64,000 nucleotides of DNA from assembly GCA_963828415.1 (NCBI GenBank), contig CAWHEI010000009.1:186001-250000 (forward strand), given 5' to 3'. Of this stretch, positions 1 through 8,299 are shown in pieces. The stretch is from Sva-07 sp963828415 (GTDB lineage Bacteria; Actinomycetota; Acidimicrobiia; Acidimicrobiales; Ilumatobacteraceae). The notes below the pieces were generated by a model. The model saw nothing but the letters and a program-made list of their open reading frames with translations, was not told where the DNA came from and made no database searches. Numbering within the stretch: the first letter of the stretch is position 1; each line of letters starts with the position of its first letter. Made by a program: the position numbers and the translations under genes.

Positions 1-1
1 G

Positions 2-622
2 TCGATCCTCTCGGCCGGCTTGATCAGGAGCAGGATCGGGCGAGCGATGGTGGCGGTGCGCGACAACGAGACCGCGGCGGCCGTGATGGGCGTGAACCTC
101 TTCACGACCAAGACGATGGTGTTCGGGCTGTCAGGGGCCATCGCGGGAGTCGCCGGCGGCCTGTACGCACTCAAGCTCTCGCTCGTCGAAGCGGACATCC
201 CGCTGTTCGGTCTGTTCGGATCGGTCACGCTGCTCGTCGCGATGGTCGTCGGTGGCGCAGCGCAGAACTGGGGCCCGTTCGTCGGCGCGATGTTCTATGT
301 CTTCGTCAACGACTACGCCCGCAGCGTCGGCGAGGAACCCGCCGACAGCCTCTTCTTCGGCTGGTTGGTGGAATCGGGAACCAAGATCAACGGGCTTGGT
401 GGCGTCACGTTCGGGGTGCTGCTGATCCTGTTCGCCCGGTTCGTTCCCTTCGGTGCCGTGGGCACGATGCGACTGTGGCGCTCGAAGGTCGTCCAGGTGG
501 TGCCTCGGATACCGGTACCCGCCGAGCATGGGTCGAACGGCTCTGGCGACTCGGTGACCTCGCCGACTAGCGTTCCGAACGCCGACTCGTCACCCACAGG
601 GAACGACGAACCGGCATCGTGA
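2..622 (+). CDS. livM: Branched-chain amino acid ABC transporter permease, LivM-type (5' truncated)
   Basis: C-terminal part of an inner-membrane permease of the LivH/LivM class, which imports branched-chain amino acids or similar solutes with a binding protein and two ATPases. The frame is open from base 2, so the true start lies upstream; 206 residues remain of an expected 300-400. The conserved cytoplasmic segment VAVRDNETAAAVMGVN and the following GLSGAIAGVAGGLYA helix are typical of LivM. Several hydrophobic helices follow, then a roughly 45-residue Ser/Thr/Pro-rich tail. The binding-protein gene begins 49 bases downstream, so both are probably one operon. Substrate cannot be read from the sequence. 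Confidence 0.88.
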   Translation, partial: SILSAGLIRSRIGRAMVAVRDNETAAAVMGVNLFTTKTMVFGLSGAIAGVAGGLYALKLSLVEADIPLFGLFGSVTLLVAMVVGGAAQNWGPFVGAMFYVFVNDYARSVGEEPADSLFFGWLVESGTKINGLGGVTFGVLLILFARFVPFGAVGTMRLWRSKVVQVVPRIPVPAEHGSNGSGDSVTSPTSVPNADSSPTGNDEPAS

Positions 623-671
623 ACCAGCCCCAAACTCCACCCAATCACCCACCAGAGGGGGAACTCTGATC

Positions 672-2114
672 ATGGTCAAGACCAAGAAGCTGATGGCGCT
701 CGCCGCCGTCGGCGCGCTCACACTCGCCGCATGCGGCAGTGATGACGACAGTGCCGACACGGGGGACACCACCCCCGTCGAGACCGACGCTCCGGAGGCC
801 ACCGAGACCACCGACGCTCCCGAATCCACGGAAGCACCGGAGTCGACGGACGCGCCCGAGACCACCGAAGCCGAGGAGGCGTCGGGCGCAGCGTTCGTCG
901 TCGACCCCGAGGCGTGCGACGACCCCGACGCGGCAACTGCGCCGATCGACGGGTCGCTCAAGATCGGCACGTCGCTCCCGCTCTCGGGTGGCCCTGCCGT
1001 GCTGTTCGCTCCGCTGGCCGCCGGCCAGCAGGCCTACATCGACTACTTCAACGCCGAGTTCGGTGGCATCGACGGACAGCCGATCGAGCTCGTCGTCAAG
1101 GACGATCAGTACCAGGCCGATCTGACCGTGGCCAACGTCGATGAACTCATCTTCGACGACGAGGTCGACATGCTCTCCGGCATCGTCGGCACCCCGAACA
1201 ACCTGGCGATCCGCGAGAGCACGAACGCTCAGTGCATCCCGCAGTTGGCGGCGGCGACGGGCGCACCGGACTGGGGAGACATCGAGAACTACCCGTTCAC
1301 GACCGGTCTGCTCGTACCGTACGAGATCGAGGTGCGTGTCTTCGGTGACTACGTGCTCGAGCAGTTCGGCGAGGGTGCCACCGTCGGGCTCATCTACGTG
1401 AACAACGAGTTCGGCCAGGCCTACGTCTCGTTGATGGAGGCCTACGCCGAGGAGAACGGGCTCGAGATCGTGGCGCAGGAGACGATCGACGCTGCCGACT
1501 CGGGTGCCCCGAGTGGGCAGATGACCAACCTGGTGCAGGCTGCCCCGGACGCGATCCTGGCGGTCCCGCTCGGCGCCCAGTGCATCGCGTTCATGCAGGA
1601 ACTCGGCAATGCCCAAGCGGCCAATGCCGGTTTCGATCCGGCTGTGTACCAGACCGCGACGTGCTCCGACTCACTGTTCTTCAATGCGGCATCGAACGGC
1701 GGCGCCGACGGTGTGTTCACCACGTTGAACATCACGGACCCGAACAACCCGCTCTACGCCGATGACGAGGGGTTGCAGACGTACCTCGCGGCGATGGCGG
1801 CCTCTGCGCCGGATGCGAATGCCCTCTCGACGATCGCGATCGCCGGGTGGCTCTCGATGGAGGTCGCGGTCCAGGCCGCGGTCGACGCAGCCGAAGCCGG
1901 CGATCTGAGCCGCGTGGGCATCATGAACGCAGCACGCAACGTCAACTATGCGCCGTCGTTGACGCTGGACGGGCTGAGCTCGATCATGAACGCCGAGGAC
2001 GGCTACACCTCTGAGGGCACCCAGTTGGTCCAGTGGTCCGACGCCGACAAGTACCTCGTCCCGGTTGGCGAGGTGTCGAACTACGAGGGCTCGCTGGGCG
2101 TCTACGGCTCGTGA
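672..2114 (+). CDS. ABC transporter substrate-binding lipoprotein (LivK-like, periplasmic-binding type I)
   Basis: Extracellular solute-binding lipoprotein of 480 residues, partner of the permease upstream. A basic n-region, a hydrophobic core and the lipobox LAAC (Cys at about residue 21) mark it as a lipoprotein. An acidic Thr/Glu/Pro linker (about residues 24-75) separates the anchor from the folded domain. That domain starts near KIGTSLPLSGGPA, the usual opening of type I binding proteins of the Leu/Ile/Val family. The ATG is preceded by a purine-rich Shine-Dalgarno at 655-662. The ligand is unknown: amides, urea and aromatic acids are also carried by this family. Confidence 0.9.
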   Translation: MVKTKKLMALAAVGALTLAACGSDDDSADTGDTTPVETDAPEATETTDAPESTEAPESTDAPETTEAEEASGAAFVVDPEACDDPDAATAPIDGSLKIGTSLPLSGGPAVLFAPLAAGQQAYIDYFNAEFGGIDGQPIELVVKDDQYQADLTVANVDELIFDDEVDMLSGIVGTPNNLAIRESTNAQCIPQLAAATGAPDWGDIENYPFTTGLLVPYEIEVRVFGDYVLEQFGEGATVGLIYVNNEFGQAYVSLMEAYAEENGLEIVAQETIDAADSGAPSGQMTNLVQAAPDAILAVPLGAQCIAFMQELGNAQAANAGFDPAVYQTATCSDSLFFNAASNGGADGVFTTLNITDPNNPLYADDEGLQTYLAAMAASAPDANALSTIAIAGWLSMEVAVQAAVDAAEAGDLSRVGIMNAARNVNYAPSLTLDGLSSIMNAEDGYTSEGTQLVQWSDADKYLVPVGEVSNYEGSLGVYGS

Positions 2115-2148
2115 GCACCGTCTGACCAGCAGCCGCGGCCGCTGACCC

Positions 2149-2196
2149 GACGGCGCCCGCCGACTCGGAGTCATCTCCGGCTCGGCGGGCGCCGTC
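2149..2196. terminator. Bidirectional terminator hairpin
   Basis: Perfect 15-bp inverted repeat (2149-2163 with 2182-2196; arm GACGGCGCCCGCCGA) around an 18-base loop. It lies between the stop of the binding-protein gene (2114) and the stop of the convergent minus-strand gene (2212), so it can end both transcripts. There is no clear U tract. Confidence 0.7.
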
Positions 2197-2211
2197 GCGT
2201 TCGGGATCAGT

Positions 2212-2553
2212 TCAGGAATCGACGGGGCGGCGAGCGACGTTGACCTCGTACTCGCTCGAGCCGGTGATGACGATCTCGAACTCCCACGTCGCCCCGGTCG
2301 TGTCCGTCGCGGTGCAGGCGAACGTGGTGCCCTCGTCCTGATTCTCAGGCTCGGCGCACGTTGCTGTCGTGAAGCTGTCGTCGGTGGCGGGGAACAGCGC
2401 GACGCGTAGGTCGTCGTCCTGCTCGATGAACGTCTCGGCGTCCGTGCGGAAGTCGGCAGCTGTCGTGAAGCACCCGGCGAGTACGGCGGTCAACGCCCCC
2501 GCAGCGACAGCATTCGACCAGCGGTGCAGGCGTGAGGGTCGTCGGCGGGCCAT
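2212..2553 (-). CDS. Small DUF4333-like lipoprotein
   Basis: Predicted secreted lipoprotein of 113 residues. The chosen ATG (2553) gives an Arg-rich n-region, a hydrophobic stretch and a lipobox LAGC with Cys28; an upstream in-frame start would overlap the previous gene. Two later cysteines, in ATCAEP and FACTAT, and the surrounding pattern of short beta strands resemble DUF4333 domains of actinobacterial secreted proteins. The first of the two lies in a Cys-Pro-like setting and the second in an F-x-C-T motif. It follows another small lipoprotein gene on the same strand by 41 bases. No function can be assigned. Confidence 0.7.
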   Translation of the reverse strand: MARRRPSRLHRWSNAVAAGALTAVLAGCFTTAADFRTDAETFIEQDDDLRVALFPATDDSFTTATCAEPENQDEGTTFACTATDTTGATWEFEIVITGSSEYEVNVARRPVDS

Positions 2554-2594
2554 GCCCGGACGGTAGCGCAGGGTGGACCGACCCCGGTGGCGAG

Positions 2595-3068
2595 TCAGCC
2601 CCCGAGGCACGGCGTGAGCGCCGTGACCAGGTTCGCCGGGAGATCATCGCCGCTGCTCGCCGTTGCGATGATCTCCTTGACGTCGACGGCCTCGAGCGCC
2701 GCACGTGCGCAGTCCTCGTCGAGCGGGGCGCCGCTCTCAGCAAGCCCAGCGATGAAGAGGTCGACGATCTCGCCGTCGTCGGCGCACGACAGCAACTCGA
2801 TGCCGAGCGACTCACCCGCTGCACTCAGTTCGGCGTCAGGATTGTCGGCGGCGAGCTGCGCATCCTCCTCGCTGAGTTGGGCGGCGACATCCTCGACGCA
2901 ACCCTGGTCGAGTGTCACGCCGTCGGCGGCGGCCGATTCGATCGCGGATGATGCGGCCGCAGACTGGGCGTCGGACAATTCGGAGCTGCTGTCGGAGTCG
3001 CCTCCACACGCGCTGAGCGCCAGCAGCAACAGCGCACTGGCAACGGGAACGATCGAACGACGGTGCAT
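2595..3068 (-). CDS. Small acidic lipoprotein, function unknown
   Basis: Lipoprotein of 157 residues with a signal peptide ending at the lipobox LSAC (Cys21), followed by a Gly/Ser/Asp-rich linker. The mature part is acidic and Ala-rich. It has four more cysteines (in QGCVED, LLSCADD, DEDCARA and TPCLGG) that could form two disulfides. This four-Cys, helix-rich layout is common in short actinobacterial lipoproteins but matches no family I can name. It probably forms a two-gene unit with the downstream lipoprotein gene. Confidence 0.68.
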   Translation of the reverse strand: MHRRSIVPVASALLLLALSACGGDSDSSSELSDAQSAAASSAIESAAADGVTLDQGCVEDVAAQLSEEDAQLAADNPDAELSAAGESLGIELLSCADDGEIVDLFIAGLAESGAPLDEDCARAALEAVDVKEIIATASSGDDLPANLVTALTPCLGG

Positions 3069-3133
3069 CTACGACTCCTGGGGCGATGTGCCGGCCACCG
3101 TGGCCGGCGAGTCACATCGTTGCAGGTCGGCGC

Positions 3134-4054
3134 TCACGCAACGGGTTCTGGCACGGCGGATCGCCGGTGGGTCGACACCCGGTCCCACATGACGACGATC
3201 AATGCGGTCCACACGACGGCAAAGCCGACGAGGCGGTCGGGTGGCACCGGTTCGCCGTAGATCAACCAGCCGAGCCCGAAGTTGATGATCGGCACGAGCA
3301 GGTTGAGCGGGCCGAGCAACGTGAACGGGATCGACTGGGCGGCCGCCGCGAACAGCATCAACGGCACGGCGGTGACCACGCCGGTACCGAGTACCAGGAT
3401 CCAGTCGGCGGTGTCTGCGGTCTGCGCCACGCTGTCGGCTTGCATCGAGAACGCGATGACGGCGAGCACCGCCGGCACGAACAGCACGAATGTCTCGCCT
3501 GCGAGGCTGTCGACCGCACCGAGCGGCACGCGACGTTTGGCGAGGCCGTAGAGACTCCAGGTCGCAGCGATCAAGATCGCGATCCACGGTGGCCGGCCGT
3601 ATGAGATCGTGAGGATCACGACCGCGATCGCCGCCAGTCCGAACGCCAGACGCTGCGCAGCGGTGGGCTCTTCGTGGAGCACGAACACCCCGATCGCCAT
3701 CGTCGCCAGCGGCGCGATGAAATAGCCGAGTGCGGTCTCGATGACACGGTCGTTCGTGACCGCCCAGACGTAGCTGCCCCAGTTCAGGGTGAGCAGTACC
3801 GACGCCATCAGCAGCCGACGCGCCGTCGGTCCGTGGCGCAGTGCGGCAACGATGTTCGGCCACGTCCGTCGGGCCGTGACGATCACGGCCATGACGACAC
3901 CGGCGCACGACATCCGCCACACGATCAACTCGAATGCATCGAAGGCCTTGAGCTGCTTCCAGTAGATCGTGAGGAAACCCCACAGCAGGTACACGGCGAC
4001 GCCCAACTGCACGCCGCGCTGCACCGTGCGGGCGGATCGGTCGGGCTCGGACAT
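3134..4054 (-). CDS. rarD: RarD-like EamA-family transporter
   Basis: Inner-membrane drug/metabolite superfamily transporter of 306 residues with about ten hydrophobic helices in two repeats. The opening AVYLLWGFLTIYWKQLKAFDAFELIVWR is distinctive for the RarD subfamily (split here as YLLWGF and YWKQLK motifs). ATG 4054 was chosen because the open frame continues far upstream into sequence antisense to the lactonase gene, and because 300 residues is the family norm. It is transcribed divergently from the lactonase gene across 60 bases. RarD was named for a chloramphenicol-sensitivity phenotype in other bacteria; the substrate here is unknown. Confidence 0.85.
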   Translation of the reverse strand: MSEPDRSARTVQRGVQLGVAVYLLWGFLTIYWKQLKAFDAFELIVWRMSCAGVVMAVIVTARRTWPNIVAALRHGPTARRLLMASVLLTLNWGSYVWAVTNDRVIETALGYFIAPLATMAIGVFVLHEEPTAAQRLAFGLAAIAVVILTISYGRPPWIAILIAATWSLYGLAKRRVPLGAVDSLAGETFVLFVPAVLAVIAFSMQADSVAQTADTADWILVLGTGVVTAVPLMLFAAAAQSIPFTLLGPLNLLVPIINFGLGWLIYGEPVPPDRLVGFAVVWTALIVVMWDRVSTHRRSAVPEPVA

Positions 4055-4114
4055 CGGCTGCGTACAGTACGAGCCGAACGCCTCGTCGTGGAAAGCGATC
4101 GACCCTGCGACCCG

Positions 4115-4786
4115 ATGTCTACGGTGGGGCCTGTGGAGTTGCGAGTCACCGACGATCCCGCTGCCGACGCTGCGCGCTGGCTGGCGCGACGCCTGCGTGA
4201 TGCGGTACGGCGACGCGGGTCGGCGTCGCTCGCGGTGAGCGGCGGCAGCTCGGCCCCACCGATGTTCGACGCTCTGCTCGAACTCGATGTGCCGTGGGAT
4301 CGAGTCACGGTCTGGCAGGTCGACGAACGCGTGGCCACCGATGGTCACCCCGCACGAAACGCCCGTCAGCTCGACCCCCTGCCATGTCGTGTCGAGCTGA
4401 TGGCGGTCACCGACGTCGATCTCGCAGGCGCCGCGCATCGATATGCCGCCGGCCTTCCCGAACGCTTCGACGTGGTCCACCTCGGCCTGGGCGACGACGG
4501 GCACACCGCGTCGTGGCCCCCTGGAGACCCGGTCGTCGACAGCGACCTGGCGTGCGACGTCGTCGGTGAGTTCAACGGCTTCCGGCGGATGACGTTGACG
4601 CCGCACGTCGTCAACGGTGCGCGAGCTCGACTCGTGCTCACCTATGGGTCATCGAAGGCGCCAATGGTGCGGCGATGGCTGTCGGGCGACCTGTCGCTGC
4701 CCGTTGCACGGGTGCGACGCACCGACACCTGGGTCATGCTCGATCCGGCCGCTGCCGGCGATCTCGCCGACCGGACGGCGCGCTAG
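4115..4786 (+). CDS. pgl: 6-phosphogluconolactonase
   Basis: Cytosolic enzyme of the oxidative pentose phosphate pathway that hydrolyses 6-phosphogluconolactone. The 223-residue protein has the family motifs AVSGGSSAPPMF (phosphate loop), VWQVDERV and LGLGDDGHTASW in the expected order. ATG 4115 gives the normal length; a GTG ten bases further on is possible. The stop is 11 bases before the glucose-6-phosphate isomerase start, so the two form a sugar-phosphate operon. No glucose-6-phosphate dehydrogenase gene is in the window. Confidence 0.9.
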   Translation: MSTVGPVELRVTDDPAADAARWLARRLRDAVRRRGSASLAVSGGSSAPPMFDALLELDVPWDRVTVWQVDERVATDGHPARNARQLDPLPCRVELMAVTDVDLAGAAHRYAAGLPERFDVVHLGLGDDGHTASWPPGDPVVDSDLACDVVGEFNGFRRMTLTPHVVNGARARLVLTYGSSKAPMVRRWLSGDLSLPVARVRRTDTWVMLDPAAAGDLADRTAR

Positions 4787-4797
4787 GTTCGATCCCG

Positions 4798-6345
4798 ATG
4801 GACACCGCCGATCTCAACTCGGCCCTGGCCGAGCTGTCCCTTCCCGCCCACCTGCGCACGTTGTTCGCCGACGATCCCGACCGCGCGCTGCGCTACGTCA
4901 TCGATGTCGCCGACCTGCGCATCGACTACTCGAAGCACCGCATCGACGACGCGGTGCTCGCGGGGCTCGTGTCGCTCGCTGAGCGGTCGGGCGTGGCAGC
5001 TCGTCGCGATGCGATGTTCGCCGGCGAGCACGTCAACGTCACCGAGGACCGCGCCGTGATGCACGTGGCGTTGAGAGCGCCGGCCGGCACGGTGATGACC
5101 GTCGACGGCGCCGATGTCGTTGGCGACGTGCACGAGGTGCTCGACCAGATGAGTGCGTTCGCCGACCGGGTGCGCGCCGACGATCGGATCACCCACGTGG
5201 TCAACATCGGCATCGGCGGCTCCGACCTCGGCCCCGCAATGGTGTACCAGGCCCTCGCCGCCTACCGGCACGAGCGGATCCGCTGCTCGTTCGTGTCGAA
5301 CGTCGATGGCGCCGACATCGCCGGGGTGCTCGCCGGATCCGACCCGGCCTCGACGCTGTTCGTGGTGGCATCGAAGACGTTCGGCACGATCGAGACGCTC
5401 ACCAATGCGCGCACGGCGCGGACGTGGCTGGTCGACGCGCTCGGCGAGGACGCTGTCCGCGACCACTTCGTCGCCGTGTCGACCAATGCCGAGCGGGTTG
5501 CCGAGTTCGGGATCGACACCGCCAACATGTTCGGCTTCTGGGACTGGGTCGGCGGCCGCTACTCCGTCGACTCCGCGATCGGTCTCTCGGTGATGATCGC
5601 GATCGGGCCGGATCGGTTCCGTGAGTTCCTGCACGGCTTCCACCTCGTCGACGAGCACTTCCGCACCGCTCCGCTCGCCGACAATGCACCGGTGATCCTG
5701 GCGATGCTCGGTGTCTGGTATTCCAACGGGTTCGGCTTCGACACCAAAGCGGTGTTGCCCTACGCCGAGGAACTCGGCCGGTTCCCGGCCTACCTGCAGC
5801 AGCTCGACATGGAGTCGAACGGCAAGTCGGTCCGCCTCGACGGCACCCCGGTCACCGGCGCCACTGGCCCGATCGTCTGGGGTGAGCCCGGGACCAATGG
5901 CCAGCACGCGTTCTACCAACTGCTGCATCAGGGCACGCGCATCGTGCCGGTCGACTTCATCGGCTTCGCGACCCCGCACCACCCGCATCGCGAGCACCAC
6001 GACCTGCTGATGGCGAACCTGTTCGCCCAGTCCGAGGCGCTCGCATTCGGGCGTGACGCATCGCCGGGCGAGCCGTACCGTCAGTTCGATGGCGACCGAC
6101 CCAACACCGTGATCCTGGCCGAGCAGCTGACGCCTTCGGTGCTCGGACAGCTGATTGCCCTGTACGAGCACATCGTGCACGTACAAGGGACGATCTGGGG
6201 CGTCAACAGCTACGACCAGTGGGGTGTCGAACTCGGCAAGGAGCTGGCCAACCAGATCACCCCGGAGCTGATCGGCGAGCCCGATCCGTCCGCCCACGAC
6301 GCCGCCACCAACGCCCTCATCGCCTGGTACCGCGCCCGCCGCTGA
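4798..6345 (+). CDS. pgi: Glucose-6-phosphate isomerase
   Basis: Interconverts glucose 6-phosphate and fructose 6-phosphate in the cytosol. The 515-residue product, slightly shorter than the common 540-550, has both isomerase signatures: DWVGGRYSVDSAIG in the centre and, later, QQLDMESNGKSV and GQHAFYQLLHQGTR. The sugar-phosphate loop VASKTFGTIETL is intact. ATG 4798 follows the lactonase stop by 11 bases, which sets the start. A strong palindrome 19 bases after the stop probably ends the operon. Confidence 0.95.
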   Translation: MDTADLNSALAELSLPAHLRTLFADDPDRALRYVIDVADLRIDYSKHRIDDAVLAGLVSLAERSGVAARRDAMFAGEHVNVTEDRAVMHVALRAPAGTVMTVDGADVVGDVHEVLDQMSAFADRVRADDRITHVVNIGIGGSDLGPAMVYQALAAYRHERIRCSFVSNVDGADIAGVLAGSDPASTLFVVASKTFGTIETLTNARTARTWLVDALGEDAVRDHFVAVSTNAERVAEFGIDTANMFGFWDWVGGRYSVDSAIGLSVMIAIGPDRFREFLHGFHLVDEHFRTAPLADNAPVILAMLGVWYSNGFGFDTKAVLPYAEELGRFPAYLQQLDMESNGKSVRLDGTPVTGATGPIVWGEPGTNGQHAFYQLLHQGTRIVPVDFIGFATPHHPHREHHDLLMANLFAQSEALAFGRDASPGEPYRQFDGDRPNTVILAEQLTPSVLGQLIALYEHIVHVQGTIWGVNSYDQWGVELGKELANQITPELIGEPDPSAHDAATNALIAWYRARR

Positions 6346-6364
6346 CCTGCCGCCAACTCACGCC

Positions 6365-6423
6365 AGCCCGAAAAATGCCTGGATCGTCGCGCTCAGCGCG
6401 ACAGACGAGGCATTTTTCGGGCT
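6365..6423. terminator. Palindromic terminator after pgi
   Basis: Perfect 16-bp inverted repeat, arm AGCCCGAAAAATGCCT at 6365-6380 pairing with 6408-6423. It encloses a second small hairpin (GTCGCG with CGCGAC). The descending arm carries five consecutive T on the plus strand, so it may act as an intrinsic terminator for pgi. It begins 19 bases after the pgi stop. Confidence 0.7.
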
Positions 6424-6482
6424 CGGGGCGATCGCGTCGGGGATTCCGGCGTGACAGATACGGGGAGGGGTACGATTCGGCG

Positions 6483-6755
6483 ATGCGATTTCCCGAGGAT
6501 GTCAACGACGACGTGTTGAAGCGGTTGCGCCGCCTCGAGGGTCAGATCCGTGGGGTCCAACGGATGATCGAGGAAGGCCAGAACTGCGGCGACGTCGTCA
6601 CGCAGCTGTCCGCGTGCAAGGCAGCGCTCGACCGGGTCGGCTATCGACTCGTCGTGGCCGGAATGCGCCATTGCGTCACGGTGCCGGAGGGTTCGGACGA
6701 GCAGCCCGACCTCGACGCCGACGAACTCGAACGCCTCTTCATGAAGCTCAGCTGA
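6483..6755 (+). CDS. CsoR/CstR-family transcriptional regulator
   Basis: All-helical repressor of 90 residues of the DUF156 family, which senses Cu(I), Ni(II), formaldehyde or reactive sulfur through thiols. The core LEGQIRGVQRMIEEGQNC is intact. Cys35 and Cys64 have the 29-residue spacing of the two CsoR metal-ligand cysteines. The position of the CsoR copper-binding His (four residues before the second Cys) is Gly60, with His63 next to Cys64 instead. That pattern resembles CstR-like persulfide sensors more than copper sensors, but ligand prediction is inference. There is an extra Cys45. ATG 6483 gives family length. The aldehyde dehydrogenase gene follows on the same strand. Confidence 0.88.
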   Translation: MRFPEDVNDDVLKRLRRLEGQIRGVQRMIEEGQNCGDVVTQLSACKAALDRVGYRLVVAGMRHCVTVPEGSDEQPDLDADELERLFMKLS

Positions 6756-6825
6756 TCGCCTCGGCGGTCCACTGACGGGAGCGCTCGGTTGCAGCGCCGG
6801 ACGCTCGATGGGCAAGACTCGCGCC

Positions 6826-8244
6826 ATGCGCGACTACACCAACATCTACATCGACGGTGCCTGGGTTCCCTCCGACGGAACCGGCACGATCGAGGTCATC
6901 AACGCCGGGACCGAACAGGTCATGGGCTCGATCCCCGAAGGCACCGCCAGCGACGTCGACAAGGCAGTCGCGGCCGCCCGCCGGGCGTTCGACGGGTGGG
7001 CCGCCACGCCGGTCGAGGAGCGCCAGAAGTACATGGTGCGTCTCAACGAGGCGCTGCAGGCTCGCTCGGCGGAGATCGCCGAGGTCATCTCCGGTGAAGT
7101 CGGCATGCCGATCACCTGGTCGACGATGATCCAGGCCGGCCTCCCCGCCGGCAACATGCAGACCTACGCCACGCTGCTCGACACGTTCGAGTTCGAGGAG
7201 ACCATCGGCAACAGCCTCGTCGTCAAGGAGCCGGTTGGCGTCGTCGGTGCGATCACGCCGTGGAACTACCCGCTGCACCAGATCATCTGCAAGCTCGGTG
7301 GCGCCCTCGCGGCCGGCTGCACGTTCGTGCTCAAGCCGTCCGAGGTCGCCCCGCTCAATGCGTTCATCCTCGCCGAGATCATCCACGAGGTCGGCCTGCC
7401 CGCCGGCGTGTTCAACATGGTGTCGGGCACGGGCCCGGTCGTCGGCGCCGCGATCTCCGAGCATCCCGACGTCGACATGGTCAGCTTCACCGGCTCGACC
7501 CGCGCCGGCAAGCAGGTCGCCGCGGCGGCCGCCGGCACGGTCAAGCGCGTGGCGCTCGAACTCGGCGGTAAGTCGGCCAACATCGTGCTCGACGATGCCG
7601 ACTTCGCGGCGGTCATCCCCAAAGGCCTGTTCGCCTGCTACCTCAACTCCGGCCAGACCTGCACTGCCCACACTCGGATGCTGGTGCCCAACAGCCGCTA
7701 CGACGAGGCCGTCGGTATCGCTGCTGCCGCGGCCGAGGCCATGGGTGTCGATGACCCGACCAAGGAGGGCATGCACCTCGGCCCGCTGATCAGCCAGGCC
7801 CAGTGGGACCGCGTGCAGGGCTACATCCAGAAGGGGATCGACGAAGGCGCTGTCGTCGCGGCTGGCGGCCTCGGCAAGCCGGAAGGCCACGAGACCGGCT
7901 ATTTCGTCAAGCCGACCGTGCTCGCCAACGTCACCAACGACATGACTGTCGCGCAGGAGGAGATCTTCGGCCCGGTGTTGTCGATCATCGGCTACGACGA
8001 CGAGGACGACGCGGTGCGCATCGCCAACGACAGCCTCTATGGCCTGTCGGGCGGCGTCTGGTCGGCCGACAAGGATCGTGCGATCGCCGTTGCGCGCCGC
8101 ATGCGCACCGGCGCCGTCGACGTCAACGGAGGCTCGTTCAACATCGCGGCACCGTTCGGCGGGTACAAGCAGTCCGGCTATGGCCGCGAGAACGGCCCGT
8201 ACGGCATCGACGAATTCCTGCAGACCAAGTCGCTGCAGCTCTGA
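6826..8244 (+). CDS. NAD(P)-dependent aldehyde dehydrogenase
   Basis: Cytosolic enzyme of 472 residues that oxidises an aldehyde to the carboxylic acid. The catalytic Cys279 lies in NSGQTCTAH and the general base Glu245 in LELGGKS. The cofactor-binding segment ITPWNYP and the FTGSTRAGK loop are intact. ATG 6826 is preferred because the protein then opens with the usual YIDGAWV strand; ATG 6808 would add six residues. The substrate is unknown. It sits 70 bases after the CsoR/CstR-like gene, which may regulate it if that regulator senses an aldehyde or thiol stress. Confidence 0.92.
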   Translation: MRDYTNIYIDGAWVPSDGTGTIEVINAGTEQVMGSIPEGTASDVDKAVAAARRAFDGWAATPVEERQKYMVRLNEALQARSAEIAEVISGEVGMPITWSTMIQAGLPAGNMQTYATLLDTFEFEETIGNSLVVKEPVGVVGAITPWNYPLHQIICKLGGALAAGCTFVLKPSEVAPLNAFILAEIIHEVGLPAGVFNMVSGTGPVVGAAISEHPDVDMVSFTGSTRAGKQVAAAAAGTVKRVALELGGKSANIVLDDADFAAVIPKGLFACYLNSGQTCTAHTRMLVPNSRYDEAVGIAAAAAEAMGVDDPTKEGMHLGPLISQAQWDRVQGYIQKGIDEGAVVAAGGLGKPEGHETGYFVKPTVLANVTNDMTVAQEEIFGPVLSIIGYDDEDDAVRIANDSLYGLSGGVWSADKDRAIAVARRMRTGAVDVNGGSFNIAAPFGGYKQSGYGRENGPYGIDEFLQTKSLQL

Positions 8245-8261
8245 TCCGGCCTGCTGCGTTG

Positions 8262-8284
8262 CCCGTGGTGTCCGACACCACGGG
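8262..8284. terminator. Short hairpin after aldehyde dehydrogenase gene
   Basis: Perfect 10-bp inverted repeat CCCGTGGTGT / ACACCACGGG around the 3-base loop CCG, 17 bases after the dehydrogenase stop and 15 bases before pafB. It is probably a terminator or attenuator; no U tract follows. Confidence 0.55.
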
Positions 8285-8299
8285 TAACGTCGGCGGTTG

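Noticed and set aside
4055..4606. N-terminal extension of the RarD-like protein to 490 residues
   Set aside because: The added part is antisense to the 6-phosphogluconolactonase gene and lacks membrane character; family length is reached from ATG 4054.
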